From: Promethearchaeota archaeon
GTDB taxonomy: Archaea; Asgardarchaeota; Lokiarchaeia; Sigynarchaeales; SOKP01
Length of the DNA stretch: 38,648 bases
Direction of reading: 5' to 3'
Assembly: GCA_016839905.1 (NCBI GenBank)
Contig: JAEOTJ010000157.1
Coordinates: 1 to 38,648, forward strand
The notes under the pieces were generated by a model. That model did not search any database. It was not told the DNA's origin and saw only the letters and a program-made list of their open reading frames with translations. The position numbers were made by a program, and so were the translations under genes. Below, piece by piece: positions 8,804 to 16,911 of the stretch. Every line of letters begins with the position of its first letter. Positions within the stretch are counted from its first letter, which is position 1.

Positions 8804-9604
8804 ATGCCAAAAGTAAAAGTAAATGATATTGAGATATATTATGAAATTATAAGTGATGGATTTCCACTTTTAATGATCCAAGGTCTCACGGCAAATAAGG
8901 ATTGGTGGGACGATAAATTACTCGAAGAATTATCTAAACAGTATAAATTAATTATATTTGACAATCGTGGTGCTGGAAGGACCGATAAGCCAGATATGCT
9001 CTATTCAATAAAACTTTTCGCTGAGGACGCTTTTGGATTACTAAAAGCGTTAAACATCGAAAAAGCTCATATTCTGGGGATTTCAATGGGAGGAATGATT
9101 GCTCAAGAACTCGCAATTAATCATCCTGAAATAGTAGAAAAGTTGATATTGGCCGCAACCACTCCAGGTGGCGCCAAGTCAGTTCTTCCTTCCGATCAGT
9201 TAGTAGAGCAACTTCGGAATCCCCCTATAGATGTAAGACCTGAAATATGGGTTCAGATAATGCTTAGTTTAACATATACAAGCAATTTTCGGAGGAAGAA
9301 TAAGGACTACATAAAAGATATAAGTAAAAAGATGATGATTGCACCAACACCACCAGAAACATTTAAAAGGCAGGTTAGAGCAACTATGACACATAATACA
9401 GCAAGAAGGCTTAAAAGTATGAACATTCCAACACTATTATTACATGGAAAGAAAGATTTAATGCTTCCCTGGGAAAACTCTAATGTAATGCATTCATTAA
9501 TTCCTAATTCAGAAGTTGTGTTATATGAAAATTGCGGGCATCACGTCTTCTCTCATGAACCGGAAGTTGTTATAAAAAAGATTCTTGAATTCCTTTCAAA
9601 ATGA
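8804..9604 (+). CDS. Alpha/beta-hydrolase fold enzyme
   Basis: A 266-residue protein of standard length for single-domain alpha/beta hydrolases. Nucleophile elbow GISMGG has Ser94; the acid is probably Asp218 (LLLHGKKDLMLP) and the base His246 (ENCGHHVFSHEP). The oxyanion-hole region is IQGLTANKDWW and the strand-4 motif is FDNRGAGRTDKP. These are hallmarks of the esterase/lipase/haloperoxidase-like branch. The substrate is unknown. The gene stands alone with a short AT-rich leader, and a T-rich tract follows its stop. Confidence 0.9.
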   Translation: MPKVKVNDIEIYYEIISDGFPLLMIQGLTANKDWWDDKLLEELSKQYKLIIFDNRGAGRTDKPDMLYSIKLFAEDAFGLLKALNIEKAHILGISMGGMIAQELAINHPEIVEKLILAATTPGGAKSVLPSDQLVEQLRNPPIDVRPEIWVQIMLSLTYTSNFRRKNKDYIKDISKKMMIAPTPPETFKRQVRATMTHNTARRLKSMNIPTLLLHGKKDLMLPWENSNVMHSLIPNSEVVLYENCGHHVFSHEPEVVIKKILEFLSK

Positions 9605-9607
9605 AAT

Positions 9608-9623
9608 CTTTTTATTTTTTTTT
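9608..9623 (+). terminator. Oligo-T terminator candidate
   Basis: A T5 run followed by a run of T residues begins four bases after the hydrolase stop, inside the 48-bp gap before the convergent UvrA-like gene. This matches the intrinsic T-tract terminators used by archaea. Confidence 0.45.
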
Positions 9624-9652
9624 CATTTCTTATCAAAAAGAAGTAATATTTT

Positions 9653-11704
9653 TTATGAAGGTAAATAGGATCCCGTTTTAGACTTGTCATTCATCTTTAT
9701 TTCCTCTGGAGTTCCTTCAGCTATGACTTTCCCTCCTTTTGGCCCACCTTTAGGACCCAATTCGATGATATAGTCCGTATATGCTAATATTTCCGGATCA
9801 TGCTCGATGATTAAGATGCTGTTTCCTTCTTGAACCAATCGTTCAAGCAATTCCATTAATTTAACCACATCATAAAATGATAATCCAACTGTAGGTTCGT
9901 CTAAAATATATAGTGTATTACCTCGTCTTATTTTACCTAATTCTTTCGCTAATTTTACTCGTTGAGCTTCTCCTCCGCTTAAGGTAGGTGCGGGTTGCCC
10001 AAGAGTAATATACCCCATACCAATCTCATCTAAGATTTTAAGTATATTAAAGATGTTAATCTGAGATTTAAATAATTCTGATGCTTCAGAGACAGTCATC
10101 TCAAGCACATCTGCTATTGTCTTTCCTTTATATTTCACTTCTAAAATATCTGGGAGATATCTTATACCCTTGCATTCTTTACATGGAATTGTGAAGCTAC
10201 TCAAGAAGGAGATCTGAAGGTCCTGAACGCCTTGTCCTTTACAATAGGGACAACGTCCTTTATCAGAATTATATGAAAAATGTCCTGCTGTGTACTTTTT
10301 CTTTTTGGCATCTGAGGTTTTAGCAAAAACATTTCTAATTTTATCCCAAATCCCAACGAATGAACAAGGTGTAGAAGTTCTTACTCTCGAGATTGGTTTC
10401 TGATTTACTACAACGAAATTATCAAGAACCTCCCAACCCTCCACGACTCCCCAGTATTCAAGAAGATCCTCTCCATTTTCCTCTTCTTCCTCCGATGATT
10501 TAGTTTTCTTAGTTTTATCATTACCTTTTATAAAATTTGGCTTTAACAGGGGTACAACGGTATCTAAAATTAATGAACTCTTACCGGAACCTGATACACC
10601 CGCAATCCCCACCATCATTCCTAAGGGGATTTTCACGGTAATGTTCTGAAGATTATTTGTCTTGGCATTCTTCACCGTGAGGAATTTAGTATTTTTATCA
10701 ATAACCGCTTTATCTTCAGCCGATTTTTCCGGTAATGTTAGGTTTCCCGCAAGAAATTGACCCGTGTGAGACATTTTTACTTTCTTTATTCCATCTAATC
10801 TTCCTTGATAGACAATTTCACCTCCATTAATTCCTGCGCCAGGACCTATATCTATTATCTCATCAGCCACGTCAATGAAACGTTTATCGTGTTCCACTAC
10901 GATAATAGTGTTACCCAAGTCTTTAAGTTTTTGTAGTATGTTTATTAATGAATCTTTTTCTTTCTCATGCAAACTCATGCTGGGTTCGTCTAATATGTAC
11001 ACGAGTGAGTCAAGTCCTGCGTCTAAATGCATCATTAATGAAAGTCTTTGAAGTTCTCCTCCACTTAAAGTGGGTAAGGATCGATGCATATGCAAATAAC
11101 CTAATCCCACTTTAACCATATGTCTTAGGTCCTCAATAAAACTTTCCTGCATATTCTTTCCTTGAGGAGTTTGAATATCTTCGGCATTAATATCTTCAAG
11201 AAATATAATTAAGTCATCAATAGTCATCAATGCTAATTCGCCGATGTGTTTTCCCCTGATCTTGGTGCTCCGTGCCTGTTCATTTATCCGAAATCCTTCA
11301 CATTCTTCACATTTTGCTTTTGACATGTAGTTTTTATTAATTTTATCTCTTCTATAGGCACTTTTACTTTCGGTAAGTGCTCGTTCAATATGTGGAATAA
11401 CTCCCTCAAATTCGCTTTCCAATTCTCCGGTGAACCTTTTTGATTCCCACTGGAATTTTAGCTTTTTACCGCTTCCATAGAGGAATACTTTCTTAATCTC
11501 TTCCGGTAAATCCCTATAAGGAGTTTTCATATCAAAATCATAAAAACTTGGCAATTGTTCTACAAATCGAAGTTGATCAGCAAATACAGCTGAGCCTGCT
11601 TTTGTTATTTGGATTAAATTCTTCTTATAATCTTTAACGATCATTTCCTCTGTGAGGTGCATCTCATAACCGCGTCCCTTACAAGCCAAGCACATTCTAG
11701 TCAA
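9653..11704 (-). CDS. UvrA-like ABC ATPase, C-terminal part of split gene
   Basis: 683 residues covering most of a UvrA-type double ABC protein. In order: first zinc-module half CLACKGRG (residues 5-12), second half CEECEGFRINEQA (132-144), ABC-I signature LSGGELQR (213-220), Walker B YILDEPSMSLH (236-246), ABC-II Walker A GVSGSGKSS (369-377), an acidic linker insert (397-414), zinc module CPYCKGQG...CKECKGIR (485-515), ABC-II signature LSGGEAQR (575-582) and Walker B YILDEPTVGLS. The start codon is a TTG overlapping the stop of the N-terminal ORF as TTGA. With that ORF it makes about 840 residues, shorter than housekeeping UvrA, because the UvrB-binding insertion is absent. It therefore resembles the UvrA2/DrrC-type paralogues linked to drug resistance. 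Confidence 0.85.
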   Translation of the reverse strand: MTRMCLACKGRGYEMHLTEEMIVKDYKKNLIQITKAGSAVFADQLRFVEQLPSFYDFDMKTPYRDLPEEIKKVFLYGSGKKLKFQWESKRFTGELESEFEGVIPHIERALTESKSAYRRDKINKNYMSKAKCEECEGFRINEQARSTKIRGKHIGELALMTIDDLIIFLEDINAEDIQTPQGKNMQESFIEDLRHMVKVGLGYLHMHRSLPTLSGGELQRLSLMMHLDAGLDSLVYILDEPSMSLHEKEKDSLINILQKLKDLGNTIIVVEHDKRFIDVADEIIDIGPGAGINGGEIVYQGRLDGIKKVKMSHTGQFLAGNLTLPEKSAEDKAVIDKNTKFLTVKNAKTNNLQNITVKIPLGMMVGIAGVSGSGKSSLILDTVVPLLKPNFIKGNDKTKKTKSSEEEEENGEDLLEYWGVVEGWEVLDNFVVVNQKPISRVRTSTPCSFVGIWDKIRNVFAKTSDAKKKKYTAGHFSYNSDKGRCPYCKGQGVQDLQISFLSSFTIPCKECKGIRYLPDILEVKYKGKTIADVLEMTVSEASELFKSQINIFNILKILDEIGMGYITLGQPAPTLSGGEAQRVKLAKELGKIRRGNTLYILDEPTVGLSFYDVVKLMELLERLVQEGNSILIIEHDPEILAYTDYIIELGPKGGPKGGKVIAEGTPEEIKMNDKSKTGSYLPS

Positions 11705-11724
11705 TTAGTATTTACTAAATGATT
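11696..11724 (-). other. 29-nt interruption in the UvrA-like gene
   Basis: Between the GGA codon ending SFNEPSG and the ATG that begins MCLACKGRG lie exactly 29 nt. Removing them restores one continuous UvrA-like frame across the conserved S-F-N-x-P-x-G-x-C motif. The segment contains a small inverted repeat, TTAGT and ACTAA around AAAT, and ends in the TGA of the first ORF. It may be an insertion mutation, a sequencing or assembly artefact, a translational-bypass element or an evolved split point with TTG re-initiation. Confidence 0.6.
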
Positions 11725-12180
11725 TCCAGATGGCTCATTAAAGGAAAAATGCTTGATCTGAAGGCGATCTACCGACATCCCACAAATATCACATTCCAGA
11801 TTTTGATTTACGCGTTCCTTGCATATTGGGCAAAGTAAAGAACCTTCAGTGACAAATAACATCCGAAGTAATCCATATAGGCCTGTTTTTGTCCCTACAG
11901 TAGATCGAGGATTAAATACCCGAGTTGTTCTTTGTTCCACAGCAACCGTAGGACTTAATCCTTCAATCATATCAAATGGTTTTTCATCTTCAAACTTCGG
12001 TGGAAATCCTATTGATTGAAGGTAGCGATTCATACCCTCATCAAATATGATATCAAATGCCAAACTTGACTTTCCAGAGCCTGATACGCCTGTAATGAGG
12101 ATCATTTTCTTCTTAGGAATGTCCACATTAATGTTCTTTAAATTATGGATTCTCGCTCCAATAATTTTAATTTCATCCAT
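11701..12180 (-). CDS. UvrA-like ABC ATPase, N-terminal part of split gene
   Basis: 159 residues with Walker A GVSGSGKSS (31-39), the Q-loop region GLSPTVAVEQRTTRVFNPRSTVGTKTG and a CPIC...CDIC zinc pair (117-133). It then runs into HFSFNEPSG, the strand that in intact UvrA continues directly into the zinc module. Here it diverges into NHLVNTN and stops. The expected continuation, MCLACKGRG, is found in another frame 29 nt downstream. The UvrB-binding domain normally inserted after the first strands is missing. The start at 12180 is supported by GGAG seven bases upstream. Whether two peptides assemble into a working protein, or the gene is broken, cannot be seen. Confidence 0.85.
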   Translation of the reverse strand: MDEIKIIGARIHNLKNINVDIPKKKMILITGVSGSGKSSLAFDIIFDEGMNRYLQSIGFPPKFEDEKPFDMIEGLSPTVAVEQRTTRVFNPRSTVGTKTGLYGLLRMLFVTEGSLLCPICKERVNQNLECDICGMSVDRLQIKHFSFNEPSGNHLVNTN

Positions 12181-12204
12181 TATTTATCTCCTTATATCAT
12201 TTCT

Positions 12205-14133
12205 TTATTTTTTTTTATTGAACCATTTTTTTGCTACATAATAATAATTTCTTATACTTTTCTCAGTCTCTTTTGGAAAAAATTTTCTTATAAATTCTCC
12301 AATTGGTAATTCTTGATTCTTAAAATATTTCATAAAAACCCTATACCTCAGTGGTCTAATTATTTGCTTAACTTGATAGGAAGAAATTAAATCTTTTTCT
12401 CTCTTTGCTTCAAGTTTATTTTCCTTCTCAATTCTCTTGATAACTTCCAAGGCACTTGGAGTTAAATAATAATATAAATATTGAGATGTTATAGGTTTCT
12501 CTATTTCAAGAAATTTCATATCTAATAATTTTTTAATCCATTTTGTTATGGTTCTTGGATTAATATGGCAAATTTGTTTGAAGTCTTCTCTTCTAAAACT
12601 TAAAACTTTTAATTTCTTTGAAGAATAATAAAATTGAATTAAATGATATTTCCAAGCATCTTTAGAAGTAAATTTAAATTTTTTTAATGGAGAAGTAAAA
12701 TTAATAAACTTTATATCAATTTTATAGTTCTTTATACGATTTACTATGTTTTTATAATTATCATTGGCAATTATTTTAATATTCTTAATATCTCCAAATG
12801 AAATAGATTGTAAAATTTCCTCAATATATAAATAGAACGATGAATGGGATATTCTATGACAATTGGCACATAAACCTATAACCTTTTCTTTTAGAAATAA
12901 GTCAATAATTTCTTCTGAATCTAAATCTGCAATATCTCGCCATCTAGAAGGATTTTCTATTATTTCTGAATGATGGATAGTTAGTGCAGGAAGATTAGAG
13001 AAAACATTAACTTCACAACAACCAACACATTTTCCATCAAATAATTTTTCAAATACATAGCGTTTTCTAATAAATCTCTTAATATCTCTTCTTGTATATG
13101 ATTTTTGAGAGGGTTTTACATTCTCTATTATTTCTTCAATTAAATTCAATATATCCTTTGTAGATTTTGTGAATAAGTCCTTTTGAAGAATAAGATCTTT
13201 ATATCTATGAAATATTGTTGCTTCTTTTAGTCTATGGCTATTTTCGCATAATGCAATGACATTATCCTCCTTTAATCTCCGATAAATTTCTTCCTTTTTT
13301 ATTGCTTTTTCTCTACCTTCTGACCAAGTGAATGATTTTTTACTTGTTTTATGATGAAAAGTAACGGCAGGTAATATCTGGATGAGGTTATTATTATGAT
13401 ATGGACAGATATGATTAAGTCTGTTTAATAAATACACTTTTTTTCTTAAATCTTTAATTAATCTAATTTCAGTCCTACAACTTCTGCATATATAACGTAA
13501 ACGGTTTTTAAGCTTACCTTTAATATAAGAAAATTCATTAAATGACATAATACGTTGACAACGGCTACATTCTCTTAGTCTTTGCACTTTATCATAAACC
13601 AATTTCTTCTGCTTAATCCTTTTTAGTTTAAAATCATTAATATTTTCTTTAAGATAATCAAAGATCTCTCTGAGAATCACTTCAAAAGATAATTCTGTTA
13701 ATCCAAGATTAAACCTTTTTTGATATAATCTTTTTGCAGCTTCACGGATATCTACTGATTTATGCTGAATTGAATACTTCTTATTAAGATCCACAATTTC
13801 CCTAACTATATACAATAAATCTCGAATATATTCAATATAAAGTGTGTTAATAGATGAATTTTCTAACTTATCTTTAATTAAAATTAATTTCGGTTTGGGA
13901 ATATCTCTTATCCAAGATGAATTAAGATTAATTAAATCTTCAGTAACCTTTTCAATAATATATGAGTCTGAGGAAGGACTTTCTTGATTAATAATTTCAT
14001 AAATATATTTACAGATGGAAAATCGAATTATTCTTGAAAATGATGTTATTTTTTTCATTTTTTTATCGTCATTCATTGAATTCACATCAAAATATTTAAT
14101 ACATGACTCTGTAGCAATTTTTATCTCCTCCAT
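12205..14133 (-). CDS. Tandem HNH-type zinc/nuclease-like protein with winged-helix tail
   Basis: A 642-residue Lys/Ile-rich protein. In order: a helical region (1-185), a zinc ribbon CSRC...CRSC (189-219), an HNH-like module with C243-x2-H246, LPAVTFHH (H260-H261) and C296-x2-S-H300, then an HNH module with C369-x2-C372, LPALTIHH (H387-H388) and C422-x2-C425-H426. A winged-helix-like region follows (about 495-570). The second module keeps all expected zinc and HH positions and the first is partly degenerate, so an ancestral duplication is likely. HNH domains cut DNA in homing, restriction and repair proteins. The gene is visibly more AT-rich than its neighbours but sits in tight operon spacing (9 bp after the methyltransferase, 24 bp before the UvrA-like gene). 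The role is unknown. Confidence 0.6.
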   Translation of the reverse strand: MEEIKIATESCIKYFDVNSMNDDKKMKKITSFSRIIRFSICKYIYEIINQESPSSDSYIIEKVTEDLINLNSSWIRDIPKPKLILIKDKLENSSINTLYIEYIRDLLYIVREIVDLNKKYSIQHKSVDIREAAKRLYQKRFNLGLTELSFEVILREIFDYLKENINDFKLKRIKQKKLVYDKVQRLRECSRCQRIMSFNEFSYIKGKLKNRLRYICRSCRTEIRLIKDLRKKVYLLNRLNHICPYHNNNLIQILPAVTFHHKTSKKSFTWSEGREKAIKKEEIYRRLKEDNVIALCENSHRLKEATIFHRYKDLILQKDLFTKSTKDILNLIEEIIENVKPSQKSYTRRDIKRFIRKRYVFEKLFDGKCVGCCEVNVFSNLPALTIHHSEIIENPSRWRDIADLDSEEIIDLFLKEKVIGLCANCHRISHSSFYLYIEEILQSISFGDIKNIKIIANDNYKNIVNRIKNYKIDIKFINFTSPLKKFKFTSKDAWKYHLIQFYYSSKKLKVLSFRREDFKQICHINPRTITKWIKKLLDMKFLEIEKPITSQYLYYYLTPSALEVIKRIEKENKLEAKREKDLISSYQVKQIIRPLRYRVFMKYFKNQELPIGEFIRKFFPKETEKSIRNYYYVAKKWFNKKK

Positions 14134-14141
14134 TATTCAAC

Positions 14142-14825
14142 TCATCTATTTATATTGCTAATTTTTTGCAAAATATAACTTACACAATCAAATCCCGAAG
14201 GATTCTTCTTGACCATCTCTATTTCCATTACATAACGTTTAATTTCTTCAATATCATCGAGTTTATTATGCTTCTTACGTAAAATATTTATTTTTTCCTC
14301 CAATGGGGCATAATATTCCTTCCACCAACATTCTTTTTCCCAGGATATTTGTTTAACAAGCTTAAACCCGAAATTTGGGAAGTGTTTAAGTTTCCTATCT
14401 GCCCAATTAGTCGTTTCACCTGAGATCATAAAGCCATTCAGTTTTAGTACTCTATTACATTCTGTTAAAACCTTTTTAAGATCAAGGAGATGTATGACTC
14501 CTTCCTCCCAAATTATATCAAACGTCTCATCCCCAAATTTCGTATCATATGCAGAACGACTATACAGCCTTATTCTGTCTGAAAGCCCTTCTTGTTTAAT
14601 CTTAAGATTTAATTTATCCAAAGCGCCTTGATCAATGTCAATTCCAGTTATTTCACTATCACTCAACTTCACTAACTCCAAGGTAGGCATTCCTGTGCCA
14701 CATCCAATGTCAAGAATTTGAGGTTTATCTATTTTTGGAATATTTTTAAAAGCTTCTCTTGTATATTTGAGAAAGACAGTTCGTAGTCCATCAGCATCTA
14801 ATTCCTTAAGTATTTTTTCAGTCAT
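14142..14825 (-). CDS. Class I SAM-dependent methyltransferase
   Basis: A 227-residue protein with motif I ILDIGCGTGMPTLEL (about 38-52), an acidic post-I residue in ITGIDIDQGAL, and motif IV FDIIWEEGVIHLLDLKKVL. The fold is the Rossmann-like Methyltransf_11/25 type acting on small molecules. The substrate is not evident. It lies 17 bp after the upstream BtrH-like gene and 8 bp before the HNH gene, so it belongs to the PadR-headed cluster and probably acts on the same compound as the BtrH-like proteins. Confidence 0.88.
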   Translation of the reverse strand: MTEKILKELDADGLRTVFLKYTREAFKNIPKIDKPQILDIGCGTGMPTLELVKLSDSEITGIDIDQGALDKLNLKIKQEGLSDRIRLYSRSAYDTKFGDETFDIIWEEGVIHLLDLKKVLTECNRVLKLNGFMISGETTNWADRKLKHFPNFGFKLVKQISWEKECWWKEYYAPLEEKINILRKKHNKLDDIEEIKRYVMEIEMVKKNPSGFDCVSYILQKISNINR

Positions 14826-14842
14826 TTTATTTAGAACCTCAA

Positions 14843-16012
14843 CTAAAGTGCTTTTTTAATAGTTTTCCATGCAATTGTTTCCAATTCTGCCCATTCCTTA
14901 ATAGTTTTGTCAATATTGGGGATGGATTCCCTCCAAGCTGAAGCTTCCTCTAATGCCCCTTCTTGCAGCTTCTCACCCTCATCATTTAATTGCTTTAATT
15001 GCCCTTGGTAATCTTTTTCTCCGTTTTTCACAATTTCATTACTCTTTAGGAATAATTGTCTTAGTTTTCCAATGTTTGGAAGGTCATCTGGTAAAATAAG
15101 AGCTTCAAGTTCTCGGATTTTATTCACTATATCTTCAAACATATCTGAAGCGTTCAGAAGTCCATCATTATTTAATAACTCACCTGCTTCTTTTAAGAAA
15201 TCTCGATATAAAACTCTAAACATCGCACCTCCAGTCCCGCCGGTTTCCATATATATGAACACACTTACTAAACCAAATATTAAACTATCATCATTAAAAT
15301 CTGTACCCCATGTAGGAAGCATAGTCCTCCATTTTTGGAAACCTGTTAATCCCATATTTTTAATGGGAGGATTATTCATGAAATCAACATTTGCTTTTAT
15401 AGCTGCTGGTATGAGTTCCTTCAAGTCCTTAACCTTCTTTGGTAGGACTAACTCAACGAGCTTGTTCTTCGAAGGAAATGGGGCATATTTACTCCCTCTT
15501 GCTTCCTTTAGTTGTTTGTACGACATAATATGAGGATTTGCATATCTATCTGAAATATATGCTTCATCTGTCTCTTCATCTATTCCATATGTTACAAAGG
15601 TATGAGCTCCAAAATGACCTGATTTTTCGTTAGGAATAGGAGTGCCTTCTGCAAAAAAGAAAGGCAAATATGCAAAGTCAACAAATGTAATTACAGGCTG
15701 GTCCTTCTCCAATAGAGCTATTAGATTATTATGGGCCACATTCATAGATGCTGTTTCCGTAATCCTTACACTCCCTCCCAAGCGATTCAGAACTCGTTCA
15801 AATACCTCAGTTTTTTTCACGGCTAAGCCTAAAACCATTGGGAAAGGCATTCGTTTCATGTAGAAATAGAAAAATCCTAATCCCGAACTTAAGCCGACTA
15901 TCATTGGTTCCGAAAGTTCTAAATTATAATACGCAAGTACCTTTCTCAAACTCGACATCTGGCAATTTTCACCAGGGATATGTTTAAAATCATCAATAAC
16001 TAATCTAACCAT
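14843..16012 (-). CDS. BtrH-like protein (BtrH_N + DUF4872), copy 1
   Basis: A 389-residue protein. The N-terminal half fits the BtrH_N domain: a Cys in PGENCQMSSLRKVL (Cys17), a following SEPMIVGLSSGLGFFYF segment and a His-containing GHFGAHTFVTYGID strand, matching a papain/C39-like Cys-His pair. The C-terminal half fits DUF4872, with GLTGFQKWRTMLPTWG and METGGTGGAMFRVLYRDFLKEA. In butirosin biosynthesis BtrH transfers an aminoacyl side chain from a carrier protein to an aminoglycoside. A second copy lies at 16912. I infer an acyl-transfer or amide-processing role; the substrate is unknown. Confidence 0.8.
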   Translation of the reverse strand: MVRLVIDDFKHIPGENCQMSSLRKVLAYYNLELSEPMIVGLSSGLGFFYFYMKRMPFPMVLGLAVKKTEVFERVLNRLGGSVRITETASMNVAHNNLIALLEKDQPVITFVDFAYLPFFFAEGTPIPNEKSGHFGAHTFVTYGIDEETDEAYISDRYANPHIMSYKQLKEARGSKYAPFPSKNKLVELVLPKKVKDLKELIPAAIKANVDFMNNPPIKNMGLTGFQKWRTMLPTWGTDFNDDSLIFGLVSVFIYMETGGTGGAMFRVLYRDFLKEAGELLNNDGLLNASDMFEDIVNKIRELEALILPDDLPNIGKLRQLFLKSNEIVKNGEKDYQGQLKQLNDEGEKLQEGALEEASAWRESIPNIDKTIKEWAELETIAWKTIKKAL

Positions 16013-16024
16013 TTTTTTCTACCC

Positions 16025-16468
16025 TTATTTTGTATTTGGATTAATTTTAATACCACAATCATAACATTCTTCATCATGAATGCAGATTTCGCCCTTACAT
16101 TCTGGGCAAGTATAGAGCTTTTTTTGCTCTTGGAGCCATTTTTCAGCTCCGATTTCCTTATTTCTTTTTAAATTTTCAATTAAATTTACAGAGTATCTTT
16201 CTCTGTAGGTTTTATCTATTTTCTTTAAGTTTTGGCAAGGAAATTTCTCACACTCATAACAAAAGTCTATTTCCTTCTTCAATAAGGCTGGACAATCCCT
16301 ACGAATAAATGCACATTTCTTGAATCTTATCCTACAACCATCACAACCTTGTTTATATCCTCTCATTTCTAATTGACCCTTTTTCTTAACAAGAAATGCC
16401 CTACACATCCCGCAATATATGCCGCATGGAGCAGCTAAATTATTATCCATCATTTTATTATTCACCAC
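16025..16468 (-). CDS. DUF3795 cysteine-rich protein, copy 1
   Basis: A 147-residue protein with the DUF3795 opening PCGIYCGMC, then GCDGC, a CAFIRRDC pair, CYECEKFPC and a final zinc ribbon CPEC...CYDCG. The many paired cysteines suggest zinc or iron-sulfur binding. DUF3795 has no established function that I can name. The gene is six bases from the second DUF3795 copy and 12 bp from BtrH-like copy 1, inside the PadR-headed cluster. Confidence 0.82.
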   Translation of the reverse strand: MVNNKMMDNNLAAPCGIYCGMCRAFLVKKKGQLEMRGYKQGCDGCRIRFKKCAFIRRDCPALLKKEIDFCYECEKFPCQNLKKIDKTYRERYSVNLIENLKRNKEIGAEKWLQEQKKLYTCPECKGEICIHDEECYDCGIKINPNTK

Positions 16469-16473
16469 TTTTT

Positions 16474-16899
16474 CTAACTTACTTCTAAAGGATTTTTACA
16501 ATCCCAACAAATTAAATTATAAAATACTCCTTGACCACCACATTTACGACAACGCCATTTTTTAACTTGATGAGTGATCCATGCATTAAACCCCTCCTTT
16601 TGTATCATATCGAAGTTTTTTGGAATATTATGTCGATAATCATATTCTTTTCTTCCCTTTTGAGAATTGAAAAGCTTATTTATCTTGGAGCAAGGATAAT
16701 TATCACATTGACCGCAATAATTATATCTATTCTCCTCACAGCAGTTTCTTATTCCATAACCACATATCGCTTTCCGAGATGGTTTCGTTTCCATGGATCT
16801 GCATCCCTTGCATCTCCCGCGATGGAATCCTGGACACGCACCGCAGTAAATCCCACAATAACTTACTAAATCTAATCCTTTATATTGATTAATATCCAT
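16474..16899 (-). CDS. DUF3795 cysteine-rich protein, copy 2
   Basis: A 141-residue paralogue of the next gene. It begins SYCGIYCGACPGFHRGRCKGC, carries CGQCDNYPC in the middle, where the other copy has CYECEKFPC, and ends with a CRKC...CWDC ribbon. The two copies are clearly related but far from identical, so the duplication is old. Its place between the two BtrH-like genes suggests that a BtrH-DUF3795 pair was duplicated as a unit. Confidence 0.82.
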   Translation of the reverse strand: MDINQYKGLDLVSYCGIYCGACPGFHRGRCKGCRSMETKPSRKAICGYGIRNCCEENRYNYCGQCDNYPCSKINKLFNSQKGRKEYDYRHNIPKNFDMIQKEGFNAWITHQVKKWRCRKCGGQGVFYNLICWDCKNPLEVS

Positions 16900-16911
16900 T
16901 CTTAGAACCTC

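Noticed and set aside
15072..15533. 153-codon plus-strand frame
   Set aside because: It lies wholly opposite the BtrH-like gene, whose motifs are clear, and its Ser/Ile-rich composition is that of an antisense shadow.
16531..16869. 112-codon plus-strand frame opposite a DUF3795 gene
   Set aside because: The minus-strand protein has conserved cysteine pairs; the opposite frame shows only Thr/Ile-rich low complexity.
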